NCBI RefSeq assembly: GCF_003086775.1
Contig: NZ_CP026001.1
Location: 2,010,407-2,074,406, forward strand
Source: Stenotrophomonas sp. ZAC14D1_NAIMI4_1
Lineage (GTDB): Bacteria; Pseudomonadota; Gammaproteobacteria; Xanthomonadales; Xanthomonadaceae
Direction: 5' to 3'
Length of the DNA stretch: 64,000 bases
The position numbers and the translations under genes are program-made. Numbering within the stretch: position 1 is the first letter of the stretch; each line of letters begins with the position of its first letter. The notes beneath the pieces were generated by a model. It worked only from the letters and a program-made list of their open reading frames with translations, was not told where the DNA came from and did no database searches. Below, piece after piece: positions 56,392 to 64,000 of the stretch.

Positions 56392-57636
56392 TCAGTCAGC
56401 CAGCACGGCGCCGGCACGCTCGCTGTAGCCAGCGCGGGCGCTGCCACAGCGCGCAAAGGCGGCAGCACTGGCCGGCAGGCCGGTGGTCTTGATGCCGCGC
56501 TGCGTGTCGCCGTCGAATACTTCGGCGTAGCGTTCGGCGGCCAGCGTGCCGTCAGGCAGTACGTACAGCAGAACGTGCTGCAACGTGGATTGGCCCTGCA
56601 ACGGCTGCGCCTGCCGGAACGCAGGCACCTGCACACGCGCGCTGTGCCAACGCGTGGGTGCATCGACGGTCTGCCAGCGCACCTGCAGCGGCTGGTCGAG
56701 TGTCAGCAGCGCGACGCCGGCCGGATAGCCATAGGCGGTGCAATCCGCGGGCACCGCCGGGATGTTCTCGATGGCTTTGTCACCGATGTCCAGTGCGATG
56801 CCATCGGCCTCCATCCGCACGATGGGCGCGTGGCCATAGTTGTGGATCCTGAAAAGCACCAGGCCCTCGAAGCGGCTGCGCTGCAGATGGTCGGCAGCCG
56901 ATCCGCTGAGGCGCGCGAGCGTGGGTACGACCTCCACATGATCGCTGTAGTGGTAGTAGAGGTGTACCAGCTCGGGTGTGCCTGCGCTGCGCCATCCGGC
57001 GTTGAAACGTGTGGTGTCCGGATACGGCCGGCGGACCAGTGGCACCTCGGTGACAGCGCGATCGCCGGATGGCGTGGCGTATCGGTAGTGTTCCACGGAG
57101 CGCTTCAGGCGTGCGTCCTGATACGGAAATGCGCTGTCCACATCGGACTGCGCATTGGGATAGCGGCGGAAAGCCACGAAGCGCTCGGGCGTATCGCCTT
57201 GCATGGGCAGGTCCGGGCCAGCGCCGGAGCCGGTGGACGCATACGGCGAGGTGTCCAGCCACAGCGGCTGACCGCTGAGATTGATGTGCAGCTCGGCAAC
57301 AGGGTCACGCGACCCGCCCACCATGTTGGCCCAGCTGTGCTGTACGGACTCCCAGAACGGAATGATGAGCGCGGCCGCCACGGTGGGCAGGAACATCCAC
57401 GCGTGTACGCGGCCGGGCACGCGCCCACGCTGCCGCACCATGTAGCGCAGCCACGCCAGCAGCAGAACCAGCAGCAACGGGCCACCGATGCAGATTGCCA
57501 CAGTGGCCAGCGCCACGACGCCCCAGCCCAGGTTGGGGGTCGCCACCGCGATGAGCGAGAGGGTGGCGATGAGCGCGGCCAGCAGCAGCGACACGCCGAT
57601 GCCAACGCGGTAGTTCCGGTAGGGGCTGTCAGTCAT
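56392..57636 (-). CDS. Hypothetical membrane protein
   Basis: 414 residues from the ATG at 57636 (MTDSPYRNYRVG). Two or three N-terminal membrane helices (VSLLLAALIATLSLIAVATP, VVALATVAICIGGPLLLVLL, and near MFLPTVAAALIIPF), then a large soluble part of about 310 residues that should be periplasmic, rich in beta-strand patterns and with cysteines only near the C-terminus. No family recognised. Single gene between csbD and the GlxA-type regulator on the same strand. Confidence 0.7.
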   Translation of the reverse strand: MTDSPYRNYRVGIGVSLLLAALIATLSLIAVATPNLGWGVVALATVAICIGGPLLLVLLLAWLRYMVRQRGRVPGRVHAWMFLPTVAAALIIPFWESVQHSWANMVGGSRDPVAELHINLSGQPLWLDTSPYASTGSGAGPDLPMQGDTPERFVAFRRYPNAQSDVDSAFPYQDARLKRSVEHYRYATPSGDRAVTEVPLVRRPYPDTTRFNAGWRSAGTPELVHLYYHYSDHVEVVPTLARLSGSAADHLQRSRFEGLVLFRIHNYGHAPIVRMEADGIALDIGDKAIENIPAVPADCTAYGYPAGVALLTLDQPLQVRWQTVDAPTRWHSARVQVPAFRQAQPLQGQSTLQHVLLYVLPDGTLAAERYAEVFDGDTQRGIKTTGLPASAAAFARCGSARAGYSERAGAVLAD

Positions 57637-57715
57637 CACCGTTCCATCGGCAGTGCAGGGCCAGCCCCTATCTTGCAGCGGTGGTGGCGCAGTGGAAAGC
57701 CGGTTGGGGAGGCAC

Positions 57716-58708
57716 TCAGCAGCCGACCAGCCGGTCCGCACTGAGCGCTCCGCGGTGCTGGCTGCGGTATTCCGTCGGGCTGGCATCGACCAGCCCGCGG
57801 AAGTGCCGACGGAAGGATTCCTGTGAGCCGAACCCGGCCTGTTCGGCCACCCACTGCAGCGGGCGGTCGGTGGTTTCCAGCAGTTCGCGGGCAAACGCCA
57901 CGCGCTCGCGGATGAGCCAGTCGATGGGGGACAGGCCGGTGGCTTCAAGGAACTGCCGCTGCAGCGTGCGCTGGCTCAGCGCAGCCTGTTCGGCCAGGCT
58001 GGCCAGCGAATGGGTCTCGCGCAGGTTGTGGCGCATCCATTCCATCAGCCTGGCCAGCCGCGTGGGCTCGCCATTGGGAATGGCCCGGCTGACGCGCTGG
58101 CTGCGCTCGGCATCACGCCATGGCGCCAGCACCAGGCGTTCGGCCACGAGGTTGGCCACGCGCGCGCCGTAATCCTTGCGCACCATGTGCAGCATCATGT
58201 CCATGCCGGTGGCCGAGCCTGCGGAAGTGATGATGTCGCCGGTATCGACGTACAGCACATCCTCGCGCACGTGGATGCGCGGGAAGTCGCGCGCCAGCGC
58301 TTCGGTGAGCCGCCAGTGCGTGGTGGCCTGGCGGCCATCGAGCAGGCCGGCCCAGGCCAGCACGAACGCGCCCGAGCAGATGGACGCGATGCGCGCGCCG
58401 CGCGCGTGGGCGCGGATGAGGGCATCAAGCAGCGCCTGTGGCGGGCGCTCACTGGGCTCGCGCCAGCCGGGGATGACGATGATGTCGGCATCATCGACGG
58501 CATCGAGCGTGCAGGGCAGCTGCACCTGTGCACTGCCGAGCATGCGCAGCGCACCAGGCTCGCCGGCGCAGAGCTGGGTGCGGTACCAGGCCACGCCCAG
58601 TTCCGGGCGGATGGGCGCGAACAGGCCGACCGCGCAGCCGAACTCGAACAGCCCCTGGCCGTGGCAGGCCACGATGGCGACGGTGGGCGCGGTCGGGTCG
58701 ATGCTCAT
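57716..58708 (-). CDS. GlxA-type transcriptional regulator (DJ-1/PfpI domain plus AraC HTH)
   Basis: 330 residues. Residues about 8-180 are a DJ-1/PfpI amidotransferase-like domain with the elbow ASICSGAFVLAWAG, and residues about 225-315 are an AraC-type double helix-turn-helix (LAEQAALSQRTLQRQFLEATG and VAEQAGFGSQESFRRHFRG). This is the FtrA/GlxA layout, regulators of metabolic genes sensing small ligands. The end of the frame precedes the membrane-protein gene by 79 bp. Confidence 0.9.
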   Translation of the reverse strand: MSIDPTAPTVAIVACHGQGLFEFGCAVGLFAPIRPELGVAWYRTQLCAGEPGALRMLGSAQVQLPCTLDAVDDADIIVIPGWREPSERPPQALLDALIRAHARGARIASICSGAFVLAWAGLLDGRQATTHWRLTEALARDFPRIHVREDVLYVDTGDIITSAGSATGMDMMLHMVRKDYGARVANLVAERLVLAPWRDAERSQRVSRAIPNGEPTRLARLMEWMRHNLRETHSLASLAEQAALSQRTLQRQFLEATGLSPIDWLIRERVAFARELLETTDRPLQWVAEQAGFGSQESFRRHFRGLVDASPTEYRSQHRGALSADRLVGC

Positions 58709-58818
58709 GGCCTGATGCTACCGAGGTGGTTGCGGTGGGCGCAGCGGCGCGCGGGCATGTGGTGATGCCAGTGGAGCATGTGCGCGGGGGCGTTCGTCTG
58801 GCTTGGCGTACCCGACTG

Positions 58819-58907
58819 GGTAGAGTCGACTGCTAGTCGACTGCTGTTGGCGACACCGTTTGGAAGCCCGCGCTGCGCGCGATAGTCGACTAACAGTCGA
58901 CTCTACC
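58819..58907. repeat. GTAG-type element with an AGTCGACT stem
   Basis: Left copy GGTAGAGTCGACTGCTAGTC, right copy ending AGTCGACTCTACC, separated by about 37 bp. Terminal GGTAG/CTACC as in SMAG elements, but the stem is unlike any other copy here. It is followed by four units of CCGACCG (58908-58936). The remaining gap to 59135 holds only the shared box noted at 59036. Confidence 0.85.
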
Positions 58908-59035
58908 CCGCCGACCGCCGACCGCCGACCGCCGACATCACTCATCCCCCCGTCGTCCGTCGCCATCCCATGGACATGGCATCGGGCGGCGTGGCGCCCA
59001 GCGTTGCCTAACCTCATTACCAGCGGTCATGTGGC

Positions 59036-59063
59036 TGGCCGGATATGACGGCTGGGTGACGCG
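59036..59063. promoter_or_regulatory. Box shared with the promoter region at 62371
   Basis: 28 nt beginning TGGCCGGAT-A-TGAC, 22 of 28 positions shared with 62371-62398. It lies 73 bp before the TonB receptor gene. Possibly a site for a common regulator of the cluster. Confidence 0.4.
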
Positions 59064-59135
59064 ATATCCGCTGTTGCGGCGCTGGTCGGGGTCTTTGAAT
59101 GGAGGTGTGTCTCCGGCCCACCCCCACGAGCCCCC

Positions 59136-61715
59136 ATGCCTGCCGCCCATTCGCCTGTCCTGAACACCCTCGCTGTCCTGATTGCAGCCACGCTGGCCGC
59201 AGCCTCCACCCATGCCGCCGAAGCGGATGGCCCCGCAGACGCAGCGACGGCCACGTCCGCCAACCTCGCCGCGTCCACGCTGGATGCCGTCGTGGTGACC
59301 GGTTCGCGGAGCAGCACGCGCACCGTCAAGAACAGCTCCACGCCCATCGACGTGATCTCGGCGGAAGACCTGGCGGCCACCGGCCAGGCCAACCTGCTCG
59401 AAGCGCTGCAGCGCAGCCTGCCATCGCTGAGCCAGATCGGTGGCTACCAGAGCGACCAGGAAAGCCTGATCCGCGGCTACCAGCTGCGCAACCTGTCGCC
59501 GGGCTACACGCTGGTGCTGGTGAACGGCAAGCGCCGCAACGCCAGTGCCTATGTCAGCGGTGCCAACGGTGGCGGCTACCCCGGCCATGCCTGGGCTGAC
59601 CTCGCGCTGATTCCGGTGGCGGCCATCGACCATGTCGAAGTGCTGCGCGACGGCGCCTCGGCCATCTACGGCTCCGACGCGATCACTGGCGTGGTCAACG
59701 TGATCCTGAAATCGCAGGCGCACGGTGGCGATGTCTCGGTGGAAAGCGGGCAAAGCATTGATGGCGACGGCACCCGCACCAGCGTGCGTGCAAACATCGG
59801 CCTGCCGTGGGGTGAGGATGGTTTCGTGAACCTGTCCGGGGAAACCACGCGCCAGCACCACGCCATCCGCACGCGGCGCTACATCGACGGCTACCTGAGC
59901 TACCCGGCGGTGGATGCCAGCGGCAACCTGGTGGCGCTGCGGCCGAACAACCAGCTTCCGGCCGGGGCGACGCCGAATCCCGCCGAGGCCACGCGTGATG
60001 CCGAGGCCAACACCATCCTCAGCTCGCCTTCGTACTCGCTGAAGGCCTTTGCGCTGAACGCCGGCCATGGCCTGGGTGAGAACGCGCAGTTCTACGCCAC
60101 CGCCACGGCCAGCGACCGCAGTGCACAGGCGATCCAGAACTTCCGCCTGCCGGCCACCATCTTCACCATCTACAAGGCGCCGAGCGTGCTGAGCGTCTGG
60201 CCCGATGGCTTCCTGCCGGTGCTGGAAACCAAAGAAAAGCAGTACACCGGCAGTGCCGGGGTGAAGGGCCAGCTGGCGGGCTGGGATTACGACGCCAGCC
60301 TGACCGGCAACCGCAGTACGGTACGCACGTATACGCGCAACTCGGCCAACTTCTCGCTGCCGTATCCGGGTTCGCCCACTGATTTCTATGACGGCAAGCT
60401 GGACTACCAGCAGGGCATCGCCAACCTCGACCTGCGCCGTGGCTTCGAGGTGGCGGCGTTCGCTTCGCCACTGGAGGTGAGTGCCGGTGCCGAGTACCAG
60501 CACGAGCAGTACGAGCGCGGGGCAGGGCAGTGGGAGTCCTACACCGGCTTCGGCGCCGCCGCCTTCGTCGGCTACTCCACCGCCGATGCGGTGAAGGCCA
60601 CGCGCAACAGCAAAGCGGTCTACGTAGGGGCGGCCAGCAACATCACCTCGCGCTGGTACCTGGATGCGGCCGCGCGCTGGGAAGATCATTCGGATTTCGG
60701 CAGCGTGTCGACCGGGCGGCTGACCACGCGCTTTGATTTCACCGATGCGCTGGGCGTGCGCGCAACGGTCAGCAACGGCTTCCATGCGCCCAGCCTGGGC
60801 GCGCAGTTCTACCAGGCCACTGGCAGTTGCCCGTGCGGTACCACGCTGGTGGCGCAGGTTTCATCACCGGCGGCCATCGCCCTCGGCGCAACGCCGTTGA
60901 AGCCGGAGAAAGCGACCAACTACAGCCTCGGTGTGACCTGGGACCCGAGCCCCGCGTTCCACCTGGCAGTGGATGCCTACCAGATCGACATACGTGGACA
61001 GCTGGGCCAGTCCAGCCAGATCGGCTACAACGCGCAGGACCCGGCACGCATCACCGACAACAGCGGCACGGTGCTGACCGCTGCGCAGAAGAACACCATC
61101 GATAGCCTGCTGGGCACGGCCGGCATCAGCATCCTGCCCGGTGATGCGTTCTACGCCAGCTACTTCACCAACGTGGGCGATACCCGCACGCGCGGCGTGG
61201 AACTGACCCTGGAAGCGAACCAGGATACGACGTGGGGCAAGCTGCGCTGGACGTACGCGGCGAATGTGGGTCGCACCACCATCCAGAAGGTCAGCGCCAT
61301 TCCTGGCGCGCTGCAGGGGCTGCCGAACATCAACCTGCTGACGAAATCCAGCGAGTACGCGCTGCGCTTCCGTACGCCCAGCTACACGCAGGTGGCGGGG
61401 CTGGGCTGGCAGAACGGGCGCTGGCGCTCGAATCTGGATTTCACCTACTTCGGCCCGATCAAGCGCCTGAACAACGGCGTGGAATACAAGCAGCCGCCGG
61501 TGCTGGTGACCAATCTGTCGGGCGGGGTCGAACTGGGCAGCGGCTGGAGTGCGGCGCTGGGCATCAACAACGTGTTCGACAAGCGCACCCGCAAGGTGCC
61601 CGAGTACGCGTGCAGCGCTACCGACGTAGCCAGCATCGAGACCACCTGGGATACCGGCGATGTGCTGAGCACGGTGGGTGCGTTCTGGTACGGGCGGGTC
61701 AATTACCGGTTCTGA
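59136..61715 (+). CDS. TonB-dependent outer-membrane receptor
   Basis: 859 residues. Signal peptide (about 1-27, ending THA-A), TonB box region LDAVVVTGSRSS, plug domain at about 60-175 (LVLVNGKRRNASAYV, VEVLRDGASAIYGSDAITGVVN), and a beta-barrel to the final aromatic YRF. Of the large-receptor type typical of xanthomonads. It heads a cluster with an FMN reductase and two flavin monooxygenases, so I infer uptake of an organosulfur or similar compound rather than a siderophore. The ligand is not shown by the sequence. Confidence 0.9.
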   Translation: MPAAHSPVLNTLAVLIAATLAAASTHAAEADGPADAATATSANLAASTLDAVVVTGSRSSTRTVKNSSTPIDVISAEDLAATGQANLLEALQRSLPSLSQIGGYQSDQESLIRGYQLRNLSPGYTLVLVNGKRRNASAYVSGANGGGYPGHAWADLALIPVAAIDHVEVLRDGASAIYGSDAITGVVNVILKSQAHGGDVSVESGQSIDGDGTRTSVRANIGLPWGEDGFVNLSGETTRQHHAIRTRRYIDGYLSYPAVDASGNLVALRPNNQLPAGATPNPAEATRDAEANTILSSPSYSLKAFALNAGHGLGENAQFYATATASDRSAQAIQNFRLPATIFTIYKAPSVLSVWPDGFLPVLETKEKQYTGSAGVKGQLAGWDYDASLTGNRSTVRTYTRNSANFSLPYPGSPTDFYDGKLDYQQGIANLDLRRGFEVAAFASPLEVSAGAEYQHEQYERGAGQWESYTGFGAAAFVGYSTADAVKATRNSKAVYVGAASNITSRWYLDAAARWEDHSDFGSVSTGRLTTRFDFTDALGVRATVSNGFHAPSLGAQFYQATGSCPCGTTLVAQVSSPAAIALGATPLKPEKATNYSLGVTWDPSPAFHLAVDAYQIDIRGQLGQSSQIGYNAQDPARITDNSGTVLTAAQKNTIDSLLGTAGISILPGDAFYASYFTNVGDTRTRGVELTLEANQDTTWGKLRWTYAANVGRTTIQKVSAIPGALQGLPNINLLTKSSEYALRFRTPSYTQVAGLGWQNGRWRSNLDFTYFGPIKRLNNGVEYKQPPVLVTNLSGGVELGSGWSAALGINNVFDKRTRKVPEYACSATDVASIETTWDTGDVLSTVGAFWYGRVNYRF

Positions 61716-61731
61716 TTGAAAGGAGCATTGC

Positions 61732-62313
61732 ATGTCATCTGCATTGAACGTGGTTGCATTGATTGGTTCGCCGACGAGCTCGGCGACGTCGCGGACGCTG
61801 CTGCTGGTGCGGCACCTGCTGGAGGCACTGCAGCAGCGGCTGCATGCCAGCGTGACGCTGGTCGAGCTGGCGCCGATCGCGCGCTCGCTGGGGCAGTCGC
61901 TGTCGCGTGCGGAAGCGTCGCCGGAGGTGGAGCAGGCGCTGGCCACGGTGGAATCGGCCGATCTGCTGGTGGTGGCTGCGCCGGTGTATCGCGGTTCCTA
62001 TCCGGGGCTGTTCAAGCACCTGGTGGATTTCATCGAGCTGGACGCGCTGGTGGACACGCCGGTGCTGCTGGCCGCCACCGGCGGCAGCGAGCGCCATGCC
62101 CTGGTGATCGACCACCAGCTGCGTCCGTTGTTCAGCTTCCTGCAGGCGCACACGCTGCCGATCGGGGTGTATGCCACGCCGGCCGACTTCGCGGGGGCGC
62201 AGGTCAGCAGCACGGCGCTGCAGGCGCGCATCGAACTGGCCGCCGAGCGTGCAGCCGGTCATCTGGCCGTGCAGGCGGTCGTCGCACCGGCGCCGTTGCG
62301 GCGGATCGCGTGA
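61732..62313 (+). CDS. NADPH-dependent FMN reductase (MsuE/SsuE-like)
   Basis: 193 residues. Flavodoxin-like fold opening VVALIGSPTSSATSRTLL, where the phosphate loop binds FMN, then LLVVAAPVYRGSYPGLFKHLVDFI. It supplies reduced FMN to two-component monooxygenases such as the alkanesulfonate and methanesulfonate systems, and two such monooxygenases are encoded downstream. It starts 16 bp after the TonB receptor gene. Confidence 0.88.
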   Translation: MSSALNVVALIGSPTSSATSRTLLLVRHLLEALQQRLHASVTLVELAPIARSLGQSLSRAEASPEVEQALATVESADLLVVAAPVYRGSYPGLFKHLVDFIELDALVDTPVLLAATGGSERHALVIDHQLRPLFSFLQAHTLPIGVYATPADFAGAQVSSTALQARIELAAERAAGHLAVQAVVAPAPLRRIA

Positions 62314-62370
62314 GCGCCGAACGCGCGGCATAACCGGCAGCATTCTGCTTATGGCCAAGGCGCATCTGCG

Positions 62371-62398
62371 TGGCCGGATGTGACCGCCGATTGTCGCG
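62371..62398. promoter_or_regulatory. Box shared with the TonB receptor promoter region
   Basis: Second copy of the 28-nt box at 59036 (TGGCCGGAT-G-TGAC...). It lies 84 bp before the DUF3088 gene, so this gene may start its own transcript. Confidence 0.4.
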
Positions 62399-62481
62399 CG
62401 ATGGCGCAGAGGCAGCGCCGGTCTTCTCTAGCATCGAATACGAAGCGGCAATGCATTGCCGGACCTGATGAGGACGATACC

Positions 62482-62844
62482 GTGGCTGTAGACGCAACGC
62501 CCAAACCCATCCTGTTCCTGCTCGACCGCGAGTTCGAGGACGGCCAGTTGCCGGGACAGCGGTTCTTCTGCCGGCACAGCCTGCTGCTGGAAGGTGCGCT
62601 GTCGAGCATCGGTGGCCTGGACGCCCAGCTTGACGTGCGCCGCATTGGCTTTGCCCGGCCGCGACGCGAGGTGATCGCGGAGATCGGCGAACAGGACCAG
62701 TCGTTGCCCAAGCTGGTGCTGCCGCAGGGCGTGCACAGCGAGCACGCCACTGGCGCGCACCACGAGCGGCAGTACGTCTCCGGTGCCGAACCGATTCTGG
62801 CAGCGCTGAACGGCCTGCTTGGCATTCCCGTAGCCCATCCCTGA
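62482..62844 (+). CDS. DUF3088-family protein
   Basis: 120 residues from GTG 62482, with GAGGA 7 bp upstream. The pattern ILFLLDREFEDGQLPGQRFFC, then HSLLLEGALSSI, RPRREVI and DQSLPKLVLPQG matches the DUF3088 family. Function unknown; in other genomes such proteins occur with sulfur and flavin-monooxygenase genes, which is the context here. Fourteen bp before the next gene. Confidence 0.8.
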   Translation: MAVDATPKPILFLLDREFEDGQLPGQRFFCRHSLLLEGALSSIGGLDAQLDVRRIGFARPRREVIAEIGEQDQSLPKLVLPQGVHSEHATGAHHERQYVSGAEPILAALNGLLGIPVAHP

Positions 62845-62858
62845 GCGAGGACGCGCAC

Positions 62859-63836
62859 ATGAGCTACCTGACCAGCGTATTGGACAAGAGCCCCGTGGCC
62901 GACGGTGGCACGCCCGAGCAGGCGCTGCGCAACAGCCTGCAGCTGGCGCAGCGCGCCGAGCAGCTGGGTTACCACCGCTACTGGTTTGCCGAACACCACG
63001 CCGCACCGACCCTGGCCAGCCCGGCGCCTGAAGTGCTGGCAGCCTGGGTGCTGGCGCATACCCGGCGCATCCGTATCGGCAGCGGCGGGGTGATGTTGCG
63101 CCACTACGCGCCGTACAAGGTGGCCGAGAACTTCAACCTGCTGGCGGCACTGGCACCGGGCCGCGTGGACCTGGGCGTGGGCAAGGCGCCGGGCGGTCTG
63201 CCCGCGTCCACGGCCGCGCTGGCGGCGGGGCGGCCGGCCTTCGCGGATTTCGCCCAGCAGCTGCGCGACCTGGAAGGGTATCTGTCGGGAACGCGCGATG
63301 ACGCACAGGCGCGACCGCTGCCGCAGGCCGCAGCGGAGCGGTTCCTGCTGGGCGCCAGCCCGCAGAGCGCGCGACAGGCGGCCGAGCTCGGTTGGCGTTT
63401 CGTCTATGCCGCGCACTTCGATGGCGACCCCTCCCATATCGAGGCCGCCTTCAATGCCTACCGCGCGCTGTCGACGCAGGCGCCGCTGCTGGCCACCGTG
63501 GCCTTCGCCGCGCCGACCAGCGAAGCCGCTGCACGCCATATCGGTGCGCTGCGCGTCTACAAGCTGCACCTCGGCCCGGGGCAGACGGTGAACCTGCCCA
63601 GCCCCGAGGCCGCGGCCGAGTACGCGCGGCAGGTCGGGGTGAGCGACTTCCGCATCGAGGAAACCCGGCCCAGCGTGCTGTCCGGCGATGCCACACACGT
63701 CCGCGGCGAACTGGACGCACTGCACCGGCGCTTTGGCGTGGGTGAATTCATCCTCGATGCCCCCGTGGCCGACCTGGATGCCCGCCTGACATCCCTTGAA
63801 CTGCTGTCGCCCGCGCCACGCGCGGCGGTGGCCTGA
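62859..63836 (+). CDS. Luciferase-like (LLM-class) flavin-dependent monooxygenase
   Basis: 325 residues, TIM-barrel luciferase-like fold: LGYHRYWFAEHHAAPTLASP near the N-terminus and RIRIGSGGVMLRHYAPYKVAENF, then LAPGRVDLGVGKAPGG. It uses reduced FMN and O2, probably from the FMN reductase two genes upstream, to cleave a carbon-sulfur or similar bond. It resembles the MsnO8/YtmO-type group. Substrate unknown. Confidence 0.88.
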   Translation: MSYLTSVLDKSPVADGGTPEQALRNSLQLAQRAEQLGYHRYWFAEHHAAPTLASPAPEVLAAWVLAHTRRIRIGSGGVMLRHYAPYKVAENFNLLAALAPGRVDLGVGKAPGGLPASTAALAAGRPAFADFAQQLRDLEGYLSGTRDDAQARPLPQAAAERFLLGASPQSARQAAELGWRFVYAAHFDGDPSHIEAAFNAYRALSTQAPLLATVAFAAPTSEAAARHIGALRVYKLHLGPGQTVNLPSPEAAAEYARQVGVSDFRIEETRPSVLSGDATHVRGELDALHRRFGVGEFILDAPVADLDARLTSLELLSPAPRAAVA

Positions 63837-63854
63837 CCTGCAGGAGCGATCCCC

Positions 63855-64000
63855 ATGAGCACCACCCCGCGCCACATTCCGTTCGGCATCATGCTGCAGG
63901 GCCCCGGCAGCCACATGCATGCCTGGAAACACCCTTCCAACCCGGCCGACGCCAGCGTCAACCTGCAGTTCTACATCGACATCGCGCGCACCGCCGAGGA
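63855..64000 (+). CDS. NtaA/SnaA/DszA-family monooxygenase, cut by the window end
   Basis: The first 48 residues are visible, beginning MSTTPRHIPFGIMLQGPGSH, followed by HAWKHP and FYIDIARTAEE. This opening is that of the NtaA/SnaA/DszA/SfnG flavin monooxygenases, which act on organosulfur or nitrogen compounds with reduced FMN. AGGAG lies 6 bp before the ATG. It is the second monooxygenase of the cluster. Confidence 0.8.
   Translation, partial: MSTTPRHIPFGIMLQGPGSHMHAWKHPSNPADASVNLQFYIDIARTAE

Noticed and set aside
58908..58936. CCGACCG heptamer repeat as a phase-variation tract
   Set aside because: Only four units, not inside a gene and about 200 bp from the nearest start; probably incidental.

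Overview
The window is high-GC bacterial chromosome and reads as Stenotrophomonas (S. maltophilia complex, Xanthomonadaceae). The basis is the protein sequences, the gene order lapB / wbpL-like / wbpM-like / galU and rlmN / pilF / rodZ / yfgM / bamB / der, and many dispersed palindromes whose outer ends read GGTAG...CTACC, the SMAG/GTAG repeat family of this species. No rRNA, tRNA or CRISPR array was seen.

Positions 1-24491 are core genome: the tail of an LPS-related cluster (lapB, two lipid-linked sugar enzymes, galU); a fatty-acid beta-oxidation unit on the minus strand (fadA, a fadB/fadN-type bifunctional enzyme and a psrA-like TetR regulator with a visible operator); ndk; rlmN-pilF-rodZ-yfgM-bamB-der; a rhodanese-MoeB fusion; a Kef-type antiporter; folD; guaB and guaA.

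Positions 24496-33509 are an accessory defence island inserted directly downstream of guaA. It holds an Mrr-like endonuclease and a translationally coupled type I restriction-modification operon, hsdM-hsdS-FRG-hsdR. The FRG-domain protein between hsdS and hsdR ends in a segment that aligns with the C-terminal tail of HsdR, which is the most striking observation in the window. Next to the island, and again 4.5 kb further on, lie two paralogous small minus-strand genes. Each is preceded by a conserved leader of about 260 nt containing hairpins with compensatory base changes.

Positions 34443-51120 hold ordinary accessory metabolism and regulation: LysR, TetR and AraC regulators beside short-chain dehydrogenases, a DJ-1-like protein, an alpha/beta hydrolase, VOC and SnoaL-like proteins, a CheW-like protein and two cyclic-di-GMP enzymes. 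Positions 51248-56038 form a light/signal locus with two BLUF photoreceptors, a large hybrid histidine kinase and a single-domain response regulator. CsbD, a membrane protein and a GlxA-type regulator follow.

Positions 59136-64000 are an organosulfur-type acquisition cluster: a TonB receptor, an FMN reductase, a DUF3088 protein, and two luciferase-family monooxygenases, the last cut by the window end. Intergenic regions are rich in palindromic repeats, including one family of large hairpins with a conserved loop but unrelated stems.
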